Virus record (IMG/VR): IMGVR_UViG_3300036766_000946
Coordinates: 1 to 36,937 of that record
Origin: a virus
Strand: one strand, 5' to 3'
Length of the DNA stretch: 36,937 bases
Shown here: positions 1-9,111 of the stretch, piece after piece
Position numbering within the stretch: the first letter of the stretch is position 1
Layout: every line of letters begins with the position of its first letter
Notes under the pieces: generated by a model
Told to the model about the DNA's origin: nothing
The model's database searches: none
The model's input: only the letters and a program-made list of their open reading frames with translations
Position numbers and translations under genes: made by a program

Positions 1-250
1 GTATATGGGAGAGATAAACAAACTTATAGGTACTAATGGTGTAGGCGATAGTGACATATTACGGATGATTGAAACGCCAGAAGGGCAACCTTTAGATTGG
101 AAGATTATAAATCGTCCTATGACTCTTGCAGAAGGTGGTCATGCTGATAAGAATAGACGCGAACTAGTAGTTCCAAAAGGAGACGCAGGTGTACTTCTTC
201 ATGAAGGAGCACATGAGGCAGATCTTAGAGACCCAGATAGACCAAATTTT
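1..250. repeat. Terminal redundancy, left copy
   Basis: Bases 1-250 match 36688-36937 with a single difference, G at 128 against A at 36815, which changes Ala to Thr in the overlapping gene. The reading frame runs through the repeat, so it looks like the overlap of a circular or circularly permuted molecule and not a mobile element. The implied unit length is 36,687 bp. The mismatch could be a population variant or a sequencing error. Confidence 0.9.
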
Positions 251-448
251 ATACCAAAGACAAGTGAAACTGATTTCAGAGGACATCATGCTGGGGCAGA
301 TATGGTAGAAAGAAGTATTATATGGAATATTGCACATGGGTTTCCTGCATATAGCAATCGGCATAGTGGATATTTAGAATCAGGTGGGCCAACAATAGAC
401 AATGCAAGAAGAGCATTAATGATGCAAAAACTAAGTTCTGGACTTTAA
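1..448 (+). CDS. HExxH zinc-metalloprotease-like phage protein (3' part)
   Basis: This is the C-terminal two thirds of a gene that begins at 36434 and is split by the contig ends; joined, it encodes about 233 residues. The first Met in this part, at position 5, is internal. Residues about 148-157 of the joined protein read GVLLHEGAHE, a clear HExxH zinc-binding motif, and a following GHHAGADMVE stretch could supply a third ligand. Hydrolytic activity is inferred from the motif alone. The gene lies upstream of the packaging genes in the late unit, so a virion or morphogenesis role is possible, as is a toxin-like or host-directed protease. No signal peptide is visible. Confidence 0.6.
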   Translation, partial: YMGEINKLIGTNGVGDSDILRMIETPEGQPLDWKIINRPMTLAEGGHADKNRRELVVPKGDAGVLLHEGAHEADLRDPDRPNFIPKTSETDFRGHHAGADMVERSIIWNIAHGFPAYSNRHSGYLESGGPTIDNARRALMMQKLSSGL

Positions 449-504
449 CCTAGGGCCATCACTATTTTCTATCAGAAAAACCACCAGGGGATCAAACTTA
501 TTAG

Positions 505-537
505 TTGACAATCGTAAATTTTTAGTGACAATATAAA
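505..537 (+). promoter_or_regulatory. Possible promoter before the packaging genes
   Basis: A perfect TTGACA at 505-510 is followed by TATAAA at 532-537. The 21-bp spacing is too long for a good sigma70 promoter, so this is weak. A second TGACAAT copy lies 20 bp downstream of the first. It would serve the gene starting at 563. Confidence 0.25.
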
Positions 538-562
538 ATATTATCAATTTTATGGGAGTATT

Positions 563-1096
563 ATGAAAAACGACATTACTTATACGGAAGCGCTAAGAAG
601 AAAGGGTCAATTAGAGAGAGCATTAGACGATGTTATGTTGGCGCTTAATCATGATGAGTACATGTTGCCGTTTAAGTTCGTACGGCCTAATAAAATTAAT
701 GAGGGGCATTTGAAACACTCATCTCTAAAGGCGATAATTAATAAGTGTGAAATTAATGATATTGGATTTGATCCTAATTTGATATCTCAGCATATTGAGA
801 GGGTTGCACTTGAGAGATTTAATAAAATAGTTCTTGACGAGTTGAATGAGATTAATGTTCGTGGCCTAATGGAAATTAGACATGAAATTGAGTTATTGCA
901 ATTGAACGAGAGAAAGAACCATTATGATAAGGAGTTAGAAATAATTAATTCTAAGGTTGTGGCACTTGCTCCAGGGCCTATGCTTAATGATGAAGAGAAC
1001 TTAATGAGTGACGCTTTTATTATTAACAATAAGAATGATAGGATTGTTAGTATGGATAATATTACTAGTATTAAGAAGAGTAAAAATAAGGAGTAG
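563..1096 (+). CDS. Hypothetical late protein, helical
   Basis: A 177-residue protein I do not recognise. It starts at an ATG preceded by GGGAG at good spacing. The sequence is charged and predicted helical, with a Leu/Glu/Lys-rich stretch at about residues 100-130 that could form a coiled coil, and a polar Asn/Lys-rich tail. There is no signal peptide or membrane segment. It sits just before the small zinc-type protein and the terminase genes, so a packaging or assembly accessory role is possible but not shown. Confidence 0.6.
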   Translation: MKNDITYTEALRRKGQLERALDDVMLALNHDEYMLPFKFVRPNKINEGHLKHSSLKAIINKCEINDIGFDPNLISQHIERVALERFNKIVLDELNEINVRGLMEIRHEIELLQLNERKNHYDKELEIINSKVVALAPGPMLNDEENLMSDAFIINNKNDRIVSMDNITSIKKSKNKE

Positions 1097-1099
1097 ATA

Positions 1100-1357
1100 A
1101 TGGTATCAAAAACAGGGAAGAGTAAAAAGGTTATTGATCTAATATTAGATAAAAAGGGTAAAACATCTAATATTAAAGCTGGCAAGATGGGAAGTAAGAT
1201 GAAGGGGATGATGGATACTGAGGGTAAGTTTGAAGAGAAGAAAGAAAACTATCAGGAAGAGTCTATGATTCCAGTTAAATTCAACGGATCATTAAAATCT
1301 GCTACTGATAGCATGAAGTGTAAAAAGTGTGATAAGGTTGGTTGCTCTGGTTGTTAA
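1100..1357 (+). CDS. Small basic protein with C-terminal Cys cluster
   Basis: An 85-residue, lysine-rich protein. Its start has an AAGGAG ribosome-binding site and lies three bases after the previous stop codon. The last 12 residues, CKKCDKVGCSGC, carry two CxxC pairs separated by four residues, a likely zinc knuckle. The basic body and zinc-type tail suggest nucleic-acid binding. Its place immediately before the terminase genes fits a packaging accessory, but I do not recognise a family. Confidence 0.6.
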   Translation: MVSKTGKSKKVIDLILDKKGKTSNIKAGKMGSKMKGMMDTEGKFEEKKENYQEESMIPVKFNGSLKSATDSMKCKKCDKVGCSGC

Positions 1358-1449
1358 TAAGTCTAAAATATATTGGATGAACCTATAAGGAGTCCTACAT
1401 CGATCTTGAAGTTCAAAAAATAGATAGGAAGACTAAAGAGCAAGCTCGC

Positions 1450-1995
1450 ATGATGTATTTTGGCGAATACGATATGTTTGATATTTGTGAAACATTGAAT
1501 TTAACAATGGAGACCTTGCGCTTTTACATTTTTGGAGAAAATGGCGCAGGATCTAATGAGCATTGTTGGTTTCAACTGAAGAAGAAATTAGATCCAGTCA
1601 GTGTTGCAATTTATATTAAGGACAAGCAAATTGTTCTTAATAAAACTGCTGGGATGGCACTTAATATTTTAAATGAGAATTTAAAAAGAATACAAAATAA
1701 TATGTTGGAGGATAGTGGAATGGTATTGTCATTGGACGATACTAAGAAGCTCGCTAGCATTGTTGTGGATATGGATAAGATGGTTCGGCTAGAATCAGGT
1801 AAGGCCACTGATATAATTGATAGCATTACCCATATGAGTATTGCTGATGCTAGAAGGATATTAGCGGAAGACCCATTTGCTCCTGTTGTGGTTGAAGGAG
1901 ATTTTGAAGAAGTGGATGATATTGTCCGTCCTGATGATTCATTGATTGAGAGTAGTAAGGAACTTAAAACTATTGAGCGTCCATGGGAAAAATGA
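1450..1995 (+). CDS. Putative terminase small subunit
   Basis: A 181-residue acidic, helical protein directly upstream of and overlapping the large terminase gene. That position and the early helix-turn-helix-like stretch (about residues 8-30, FDICETLNLTMETLRFYIFG) support a small terminase subunit that recognises phage DNA. The start is uncertain. The frame is open from 1381, and a strong AAGGAG at 1387-1392 precedes an in-frame ATC at 1399, which would add 17 residues (IDLEVQKIDRKTKEQAR). The annotated ATG at 1450 has only a weak AAAGAG nine bases upstream. Either a rare AUC start is used or an ATG was lost or miscalled at 1399. Confidence 0.6.
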   Translation: MMYFGEYDMFDICETLNLTMETLRFYIFGENGAGSNEHCWFQLKKKLDPVSVAIYIKDKQIVLNKTAGMALNILNENLKRIQNNMLEDSGMVLSLDDTKKLASIVVDMDKMVRLESGKATDIIDSITHMSIADARRILAEDPFAPVVVEGDFEEVDDIVRPDDSLIESSKELKTIERPWEK

Positions 1996-3437
1996 CAATA
2001 GATGAATCTCAAGAAAGAAAGATTAAGGAAGTAGCAGATATCATTTATGATTTAAACCAAGCTTTTACTCCGCATGTTGGTCAGGTTCCTATTGGTCGGG
2101 CGATATTTGGCGATAATAAGAAGTTGATTGTTAATGAATGTGGGAGAAAGTTTGGCAAGACTGACATCATCTGCTATACACTTTATCGTTGGGCCCTTAC
2201 TAACCCTGGGACTTTTTCTTATTACATTGCTCCTTGGGCGAAACAGATTCAAGATATTTTATGGGCCAATGGACGACTTCCATTTTTTCTCCCTGACCAT
2301 ATTGCTAAAAAATATATTGAATCGATAAATAATACTGAGAAGAGGATAATATTTAAGAATGGATCATTTATAAAATGTGAGGGGTCAGATAATTATGAAG
2401 CTAGCAGGGGTTTTTCGTGTACGGGAATTGCCGCTTATGATGAGGCAAAGGATCATAATCCTAATTTTCATAACGCCTTTGAACCGAACTTGGCAATTAC
2501 AGATGCACCGTTGCTTGTTGTGGGTACTCCGTCTTATGAAGAAGGTAATTTATTAACTAGGCTGGGGGATTTTGCAAAGATTTCGCCTACTGGGTATTAT
2601 AATACGTCACCCTCTCATTTGAATCCGTATATTTCTAAAGAATATCTTGAGCGAAAAGAGCAGGAATTTAGAGATAGAGGGGATTATGATATTTATGAAC
2701 TTGAGTATTTGGCGAAAAGAGTAAAAATAGGGAAGAAATACATTTTTCCTATGTTAAAAAAGAGTATGGTACGTCCATATCAGGAATTATTAGATCATGT
2801 CACGAATAATAGGAAAGATTACGATTTTTATACTGGTTATGATCCGGGATCTGTTAAGTGTTTCGCTGTCGGCATGTTTGCTATTCATCGATTTGATCGT
2901 CATATTATTGCTCTTGATGAAATTTACGCCACCAAATTAGGTGAGAACTCTACTAGGCAAATTGTTCCGAAGGCGCTGGAGCTCTGTGAAGAGATTAATA
3001 AAAATGATGATGACTGGATGGATTGTTACGACTATGCAGCGGCGTGGTTCGCTAGTGAAGTTGCTTATGAGTATCCTGACTATCCCCATTCATTGTTTCC
3101 ATGTGAGAAGGATTTAAAGAACAAAGAAACTAAGCTTTCCTTGATTAAGGACATACTTTTAAAAGATATTATGACGTTTAGTGACAGAGTTATTAATGGC
3201 TATCACGAGATGGACAATTATAAACTTGATGATAAGGGAAAAGTGGTTAAAGAAAATGATCACTGGATAGATTTGTTTAGGTATGTGTTAAATTTGGCGA
3301 ATTATGCGACAGTCGAAGGAGCACGACCATTAGAATTTATGCATAAATATGCAAGAGGTACGCCGGAACAAGATAGAAAACGAGAACAAAAGGAGACAGG
3401 TTATGGAGATATTGACGATTATCTTATCAATGGTTAG
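1983..3437 (+). CDS. terL: Terminase large subunit
   Basis: A 484-residue DNA-packaging motor with ATPase and nuclease domains. A Walker A variant, GRKFGKT, is at about residues 54-60, and a Walker B with catalytic acid, IAAYDEA, at about 149-155. The RNase H-fold nuclease half begins near residue 280 at YTGYDPGS, with later acidic residues around DCYDYAAAW. Length and domain order fit the family. It overlaps the small subunit by 13 bases. A second Met three codons in is an equally plausible start. The protein should dock on the portal encoded downstream, feed DNA into the prohead and cut the concatemer. Confidence 0.92.
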   Translation: MGKMTIDESQERKIKEVADIIYDLNQAFTPHVGQVPIGRAIFGDNKKLIVNECGRKFGKTDIICYTLYRWALTNPGTFSYYIAPWAKQIQDILWANGRLPFFLPDHIAKKYIESINNTEKRIIFKNGSFIKCEGSDNYEASRGFSCTGIAAYDEAKDHNPNFHNAFEPNLAITDAPLLVVGTPSYEEGNLLTRLGDFAKISPTGYYNTSPSHLNPYISKEYLERKEQEFRDRGDYDIYELEYLAKRVKIGKKYIFPMLKKSMVRPYQELLDHVTNNRKDYDFYTGYDPGSVKCFAVGMFAIHRFDRHIIALDEIYATKLGENSTRQIVPKALELCEEINKNDDDWMDCYDYAAAWFASEVAYEYPDYPHSLFPCEKDLKNKETKLSLIKDILLKDIMTFSDRVINGYHEMDNYKLDDKGKVVKENDHWIDLFRYVLNLANYATVEGARPLEFMHKYARGTPEQDRKREQKETGYGDIDDYLING

Positions 3438-3606
3438 CATTATATTATCATTATTTTCTATGGTAATTGGTATTTTTGCGTTAATCGAATTAAGATCTTT
3501 TATGAAGTCAACGCACAAGGTGGAGTTTGTACCATATGATGGTGCTAAACAGGGAAAAGAACCAAGTCTTGACGAAGAATTAAAGAAATATGGGTTAATG
3601 GATTAA
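3403..3606 (+). CDS. Small single-span membrane protein
   Basis: A 67-residue protein whose first 30 residues (MEILTIILSMVSIILSLFSM and on) form one strong hydrophobic span, followed by a polar, cytoplasmic-type tail. I chose the ATG at 3403 because AGGAG lies just before it; a longer frame opening at 3349 would put a charged stretch before the span and lacks that site. It overlaps the terminase gene by 35 bases and precedes the portal gene. It could be a small holin-like or virion membrane protein; no function is established. Confidence 0.6.
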   Translation: MEILTIILSMVSIILSLFSMVIGIFALIELRSFMKSTHKVEFVPYDGAKQGKEPSLDEELKKYGLMD

Positions 3607-3619
3607 TGGGAGTACAAAA

Positions 3620-5674
3620 ATGAGACAATCTGTCTGGGATTCGTTTGACGATAATTATAGTGGAAACTCTAATGAGAATACGTTTCCTCTTATTGACTAT
3701 GAGGATGATAAGACATGCCTGGATTGGCTTATTAAAGATATTGAGGGAAAGTTTAGATCACGTTCATCTAGGTTAGAGATCCTTAGGAAATACGATGCTA
3801 TGTTTAAGGGGACTACTTATGTAAATGATCATAAGGATAGTCGCGAAAGAGAAGATAATGGAGTTGATGTTCGAAGGCCTAGTTCTATTTATAACTATTT
3901 TAATGAAATGGTTGAGGCAAAGGTATCTCAGAGGACACGTTTCAAGCCTTCTATAGCTGTTATTCCTCAAAATACTGATCAAAACGATGAGAATAGAGCG
4001 GAATCAGCTAAATCAGCTCTTACGGCCATGGCGCAATCTAAGGATTTTGAGACATTATTATCCGATGCGGATAAAGTAAATTTTTTATCTGGTCAATCCT
4101 ATACTCATATTCATTGGAATAAGTTTTTAGGGAAACCTAGTAAACAGTTCGAACAATATAAGGCACAAGGGGCAGCTCCTACCTATGAAGATGGAACTCC
4201 TGTTCCATATATGATGGAAGGTGATATCGATTTTCAAGTCTTTGGGCCTGATCGATGTTATGAGGAGCTTGGAAGAAAAAGATGGTGTGATGTCAAGAAT
4301 ATTTCAAAGATTGAATGGATTCATATTGATGAACTGAAAGCAGATTATCCGGATGCTGATGTTAGCGCTACTGATTCAATTTATCATTCTTATTTTTCTG
4401 TTGAGGAAAGAGAGACATGGACTAACCATTCAATGGTTGTGACTTTTTATTATAGGCCTGATCGGTTCATTCCTGAGGGTAGGATGGTGAAGTATACGCC
4501 AGGGGTTATTTTGGAGAATGTTGTTTTTCCATATAAGCATGGGATGCTTCCTTTTATCTTTGATACAGATATTGATTGCCAGGGGGAAATAACTGGGAGG
4601 CCATTTGTATCGAACATTGATAAACTTCAAAGATTTCATGACATGATTTCATCTAGTGCAGCGAGAGGTTTTGCCATTGGAAACTCTCCTAAATGGGTTT
4701 ACGCTAAGGGATCTATTGATCCGAATAAGCTTACAAATGATAGATCTTCATTAGAATTCAAAGGGCCTATAAGGCCTACTTTAGAGACGTTTAATGGCGT
4801 CCCACAGGCGACTCTGCCATTACTTGAATGGATAGAGAAGCAAATTCAAAAAGCTGCTACTGTTTATGGGATATCAAGAGGACAACCTCCAGTGGCAGTT
4901 AAGGCGGCAGTAGCGCTCCAATTCTTAGATGAGCAGGAAATGCAAAGAGAATCACGTGGAATGGCGAAACGTCAAAGAAGAGTAGTAGAAATCAATAAAA
5001 TGACTCTTTCTCTTATGCAGCAGTATTATACAAAAGAAGATGGAAGAATTTTAAAGATATTAGGTGAGGACAATCAATATTTATTGCTAGATTTTGCGAC
5101 AATTGACTTGAGTGGAGAATTTGATATTAGGATTGAGAATAGCTCTGCACTTCCAGATTCAAAAACTGGTAAGATAGCGGCGATATTAGATCTAAATACA
5201 GCAACTCAAGCAGATCCAATGTTTGATAAACAGGCCATTGCTCAAATGCTTGATCTTGGAAATGATCGTCGATTTAAACAGCAATCAACGTCAGGTCTAA
5301 AGGCAGCACAATTTAAACTCCAGAGTATTTTAAGTAAGAAACCAACAGTAGAGGCACGATCATTTGATGATTTAATTGTTGAGTATCCATTCTTTGTAAG
5401 TGCTTTACGACAAAGAGAGTATAAGGGAGAAGATCCAGAGATAATGCAAGCATTGACTGATTATATTACGGGTATGGAATTTTTAATGTGGAAAAAAGCA
5501 CAGATGAATATGATGTTTAAGCAAAAAGTAATGACGTTTAATGACTATCCTGTATTTTACCAGGTTCCAATGATGATGCCTGCGCAGATAGCAGCGCCTG
5601 AAGCACAACCAACACAACAAAGGCCTACGCCTCAACAGGCACAACCACAGGTACAACCAGGAGTAAATGAGTGA
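3620..5674 (+). CDS. Portal protein
   Basis: A 684-residue protein in the canonical position after the large terminase. It has the pattern of P22-type podovirus portals: an N-terminal acidic region, a conserved RRPSSIYNYFNEMVEAKVSQR segment near residue 95, a long alpha/beta core, and a Pro/Gln/Ala-rich low-complexity C-terminus (PEAQPTQQRPTPQQ). It forms the dodecameric ring at one capsid vertex through which DNA enters and leaves, and binds the adaptor and terminase. The start has GGGAG upstream. Its stop overlaps the GTG start of the scaffold gene. Confidence 0.85.
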   Translation: MRQSVWDSFDDNYSGNSNENTFPLIDYEDDKTCLDWLIKDIEGKFRSRSSRLEILRKYDAMFKGTTYVNDHKDSREREDNGVDVRRPSSIYNYFNEMVEAKVSQRTRFKPSIAVIPQNTDQNDENRAESAKSALTAMAQSKDFETLLSDADKVNFLSGQSYTHIHWNKFLGKPSKQFEQYKAQGAAPTYEDGTPVPYMMEGDIDFQVFGPDRCYEELGRKRWCDVKNISKIEWIHIDELKADYPDADVSATDSIYHSYFSVEERETWTNHSMVVTFYYRPDRFIPEGRMVKYTPGVILENVVFPYKHGMLPFIFDTDIDCQGEITGRPFVSNIDKLQRFHDMISSSAARGFAIGNSPKWVYAKGSIDPNKLTNDRSSLEFKGPIRPTLETFNGVPQATLPLLEWIEKQIQKAATVYGISRGQPPVAVKAAVALQFLDEQEMQRESRGMAKRQRRVVEINKMTLSLMQQYYTKEDGRILKILGEDNQYLLLDFATIDLSGEFDIRIENSSALPDSKTGKIAAILDLNTATQADPMFDKQAIAQMLDLGNDRRFKQQSTSGLKAAQFKLQSILSKKPTVEARSFDDLIVEYPFFVSALRQREYKGEDPEIMQALTDYITGMEFLMWKKAQMNMMFKQKVMTFNDYPVFYQVPMMMPAQIAAPEAQPTQQRPTPQQAQPQVQPGVNE

Positions 5675-6855
5675 GTAGAATTGATGATGTAATGGAGTCT
5701 GATGATTCATCGGATAAACCAAATGAAGAAATGAATGGTGATAGAATATCATCAATAATGAATGATGATTATACACCTGTGGATACTGCAAAAGAGCCAG
5801 TGGACAAAGGAATAAGCAATGAATCTATAATTCCAAAAGCAGAACTTACTGAAAAGAAGGAAGATAAAAAAGAAGATAAAAAAGAAGATAAAAAAGAAGA
5901 TAAAAAAGAAGATAAGGAAGATGAAAAGGAAGAGGACAAAGAAGATAAAGAAAAAAAAGAAGTAAAAATTGAATCTGGAAAGAAAAAGATCAAGTATAAA
6001 GTTGATGGAATCGATATTGAAGAAGAGGTAAGCGAGCAAGACCTCATCAATAATTATTCAGGACAAAAGGCCATTCAAAAAAGATTTTTAGATATCGATA
6101 AGTCGAAAAAAGAACTTGAGAAAGGCAAAGAAGAATACACAAAAGATTACAATTTTATTAAGCAAGAGATGCAAGACGTTCGAGCATCGTTTTCAGATGT
6201 AATTGAAGATTTTGTTAAAACTGGAAATATTAGATCTAATCCTATGGATGGAGTATTTAATCTTCTTGACAAGATGGGACTAGATGCGAAAGAATTTGAT
6301 AAATTGCTGCTTTCTCATTACATACCTGAGGTTGCGGCATTTTTAGATATGGATGATGCGGGACGAGAAACATTCATCGTTAAGAAAGAGAACGATTGGC
6401 TTAAGAAAGGAAGAGACAAATTAGAGAATGAAAAAAAACAGAACGTCGAACAACGGCGTAAACTAGAAGAAGAAAATTCTCTTAAACGTCAACACGGAGT
6501 TTCTGAAGAAAAGTTCAAAGAACTTAAGGATGAATTAGAAGGAAAATTTAACTTGCAGAACCTTAATACGGAGCAAGTTATTCAGTGGTCAAGAGAAAGG
6601 CCTTTTTATACAAGAGCAGAGGCCATTGCTGAAAAAGTTCCAAAGACTGATATTGTGAAAATAGCAAAAATCTTATTGGAATTTCCTGACACTACTGACG
6701 AGTGGATGTTAGATCAGCTTGGGTACAAAGGCATCTTAAGTAAAAAGGCAACGGAGGAATTAAAAAATAAAATTCCACCAAAACCAGTATCTAAAAGCAA
6801 AAAGTATGAAGTGGACGACGATGATGAATTATTTAACAGTTTTAGAAGGAGATAA
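5671..6855 (+). CDS. Scaffolding protein
   Basis: A 394-residue, highly charged, helical protein between portal and major capsid genes, the usual place of a scaffold that guides prohead assembly and then leaves. Residues about 60-100 are a Lys/Glu/Asp tract with at least four KKED repeats, coded by a 12-bp tandem repeat at about 5865-5910. Coiled-coil stretches follow at about 135-165 and 245-290. The start is GTG at 5671, overlapping the portal stop (GTGA) with AGGAG upstream. The C-terminus ends with basic residues (FNSFRRR), as capsid-binding scaffold tails often do. Confidence 0.75.
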   Translation: MSRIDDVMESDDSSDKPNEEMNGDRISSIMNDDYTPVDTAKEPVDKGISNESIIPKAELTEKKEDKKEDKKEDKKEDKKEDKEDEKEEDKEDKEKKEVKIESGKKKIKYKVDGIDIEEEVSEQDLINNYSGQKAIQKRFLDIDKSKKELEKGKEEYTKDYNFIKQEMQDVRASFSDVIEDFVKTGNIRSNPMDGVFNLLDKMGLDAKEFDKLLLSHYIPEVAAFLDMDDAGRETFIVKKENDWLKKGRDKLENEKKQNVEQRRKLEEENSLKRQHGVSEEKFKELKDELEGKFNLQNLNTEQVIQWSRERPFYTRAEAIAEKVPKTDIVKIAKILLEFPDTTDEWMLDQLGYKGILSKKATEELKNKIPPKPVSKSKKYEVDDDDELFNSFRRR

Positions 6856-6858
6856 TAT

Positions 6859-8379
6859 ATGAGTGGAACACCTTGGTCACTAACAACACAAAGTGACCGT
6901 TTTAAAATTAAATATGGAAAATTAGCCGATAAGGTTTACAATGCTGGTAATCCAATTACTATGCAAATCAAAACCACAAATGACTTCGTAGGAAAGTCAA
7001 TGATTGAAGATAATCCTTTGGGATTTTCTGGGTCAGTTGGTTCAAGAGTTATACCAAAATCTAACGTTGGTAACTATGCTAATAGTACTTTAACTTCAAA
7101 AAAGTTATACGCTACTGTGATCGTAGACCGTGAATCTATGAAAGCATCTTCTACTACTGAGGGCGCGTTCTTTAAATTTATGGATAAACCTGTAAAAGAT
7201 GCAATGGAATCTTTTGATAGAAATAGATCTAGACAATTTTTTAATGATGGATCTGGCGTACTTGGAAAAGGTGCTCCTGGTGTAACAAAAGTTTCTGGTA
7301 ACGGCTCAACTGCAACCCCTTACCTTGTTTATTTCCAAACATCTTTTTTTCATGAGTCAAACTTTGAAGAAAAAGATTATGTTCAAGTTGTAACTGGAAT
7401 TACATCAAATGTTACAAATACTGGTGGAACTGCGGAAGGTGCTGATACTGAAACAAACTTATTGGAAGTTACTGAAGTAAACGCGGCACTCAATAGAATT
7501 TCATTGGTTGGGACTTCAACTAGACTTGCTCTTCTTGCTGCTGGAGCTGCAAACTATACTACTGGTACTGCTTCTCAATCAGGCGTTACCATCACTGGTA
7601 TTGGTACTACTTTCATCGCTGGTATGGTTGGCGGAGAAATCAAGTATGCTGATGGCACATTCAGTGGTGTTATTACTGTTTTCAACTCTGCAACCTCTTT
7701 AACTGTAGAAGCATCAGGCTCTAAAACTGTAGGAGCACAAGCATATTCACTTGGCTTTGCTCTTGGTTCTAGTGATGCAATCGCTATGCAACGTTCTTAC
7801 GGTGGTGACTTTACAGGCCTTCGTTTAGGGTCTCAATTATCTGTTGCTTTTGACGCTGGTACTGCTGGATTAACTCTTTATGGAATACCACTTCAAAGAC
7901 GTTGGAAAATGACCTGTGTTGATGCATCTGCTGCGGCAATTACTGTAGCAAAGATTAACTCTATTGCAATTGCAGTCGAGAAGAAATGTGGGAAGGCCAT
8001 CACTATGATTGCTTCTTCATATGATCAATATACAAAAATGCTTGATCTTCAAGAAGGTTTAAAACAATATACGATCGTTGCACCTGCAAATTCTGCTTTT
8101 AGTAAGGCAACATTTGGATTTAAGGCGGTTGAATATCAAACTACTACTGGGCCTGTACCTATCATCCCAGATAGAATGATTCATTCTACTGAGATCTGGT
8201 TACTTAACAAGAATTATATCGAATACAGATTGCGTCCAGATGGAGCAAAATGGGCCGATGAAGATGGTACTGTTTTCTTGAGAACTGGGTCAGATTCATA
8301 CGAAGCTACTTATGCTTGCTATGGAGATCTTCAGTATTCTCCAGGGTATCATGGTCACTTGTACAATCTTTCTTTATAA
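6859..8379 (+). CDS. Major capsid protein with an inserted beta domain
   Basis: A 506-residue protein immediately after the scaffold gene, with a strong AAGGAG site, and followed by a terminator, as expected for the abundant HK97-fold shell protein. Conserved-looking capsid segments flank an unusual block at about residues 232-297 (NYTTGTASQSGVTITGIGTT and on). That block resembles a beta-rich module I know mainly from phage tail and fibre proteins. I infer it is a surface insertion domain that decorates or stabilises the shell. The C-terminal part (residues 370-506) is typical capsid core. Confidence 0.85.
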   Translation: MSGTPWSLTTQSDRFKIKYGKLADKVYNAGNPITMQIKTTNDFVGKSMIEDNPLGFSGSVGSRVIPKSNVGNYANSTLTSKKLYATVIVDRESMKASSTTEGAFFKFMDKPVKDAMESFDRNRSRQFFNDGSGVLGKGAPGVTKVSGNGSTATPYLVYFQTSFFHESNFEEKDYVQVVTGITSNVTNTGGTAEGADTETNLLEVTEVNAALNRISLVGTSTRLALLAAGAANYTTGTASQSGVTITGIGTTFIAGMVGGEIKYADGTFSGVITVFNSATSLTVEASGSKTVGAQAYSLGFALGSSDAIAMQRSYGGDFTGLRLGSQLSVAFDAGTAGLTLYGIPLQRRWKMTCVDASAAAITVAKINSIAIAVEKKCGKAITMIASSYDQYTKMLDLQEGLKQYTIVAPANSAFSKATFGFKAVEYQTTTGPVPIIPDRMIHSTEIWLLNKNYIEYRLRPDGAKWADEDGTVFLRTGSDSYEATYACYGDLQYSPGYHGHLYNLSL

Positions 8380-8390
8380 TCATACTTAAA

Positions 8391-8425
8391 AGGAAGGGCT
8401 TTACGGCCCTTTCTCTTTATTTTAC
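8391..8425 (+). terminator. Rho-independent terminator after the capsid gene
   Basis: AAGGGC at 8394-8399 pairs with GCCCTT at 8406-8411 across a six-base loop and is followed by a T-rich run (TTCTCTTTATTTT). It lies 15 bases after the capsid stop and before the next gene, so it probably reduces readthrough into the accessory genes. Confidence 0.7.
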
Positions 8426-8445
8426 TATCTGTTTTAGAGGTATTT

Positions 8446-9111
8446 TTGATAAACAATGCTGGAACAGAATCTAAATACGGATTAAAACTTTTCATTCCAA
8501 ATTCTATTGGAATAATAGGTTCCGTAGATGGAGAATCTGTTTTTGCTGAAACTAAGCTTAGATTAGAAGTTATCAATGTCGGGCCTACTTTTACGTTAGA
8601 CATTGAAGGGCAGATAAAAAATTCTCCAAATTGGTATGTAATATCGACATTAACTGGAGCTATTACAGGTACTCTTGATATTTCAACTTACGATAGAATT
8701 AGATATAAAGTAACAAATCCAGATAAGAGTGGATCTTTGTTTGCATCAGGATTCATTCCTAATGCCAATCCGTTTAAATTTCAATCTCCAGACGGTGAAT
8801 TAATTGTAACTGGAAGTATGACTCCTAGTGGTTTACGAACTGGTATGCTAGTCACTAATTTGACAATAACGGATGTTGCGTCTGCTCTTCCATTAGTATC
8901 ATTGGCGTCAAGAAATTCAATGATTTTTGGAAATAGAGGTGCATTTAGTATATTTTTTGGTAATAGTAACGTGACAGCGAGTGGAGCTAACCAAGGATGG
9001 GAGCTAATACCCAATGCATCTTATTCGGTTGATATAACCGACACAATAATTATATATGCTATTGCTCCTGTTGGACAGACGGTTAATGTCAAGGTGATGG
9101 AGTATGCATAA
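8446..9111 (+). CDS. Structural accessory protein, paralogue of 10788-11108
   Basis: A 221-residue beta-rich protein. The start is TTG at 8446, preceded by AGAGG. The choice is supported by a paralogue at 10788 that begins with ATG and the same pattern (MINNxGxESK). The first 100 residues align by eye with that paralogue (a stretch near 'VESRVRFQCEGVG' against 'AETKLRLEVINVG'), while the second half is extra. Its position right after the capsid gene suggests a head-decoration, head-fibre or other virion surface protein. No catalytic motif is visible. Confidence 0.6.
   Translation: MINNAGTESKYGLKLFIPNSIGIIGSVDGESVFAETKLRLEVINVGPTFTLDIEGQIKNSPNWYVISTLTGAITGTLDISTYDRIRYKVTNPDKSGSLFASGFIPNANPFKFQSPDGELIVTGSMTPSGLRTGMLVTNLTITDVASALPLVSLASRNSMIFGNRGAFSIFFGNSNVTASGANQGWELIPNASYSVDITDTIIIYAIAPVGQTVNVKVMEYA

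Noticed and set aside
5752-6050. Minus-strand Phe/Ser-rich frames opposite the scaffold gene
   Set aside because: They mirror the Lys/Glu-rich repeats of the plus-strand scaffold gene and have no start signals.
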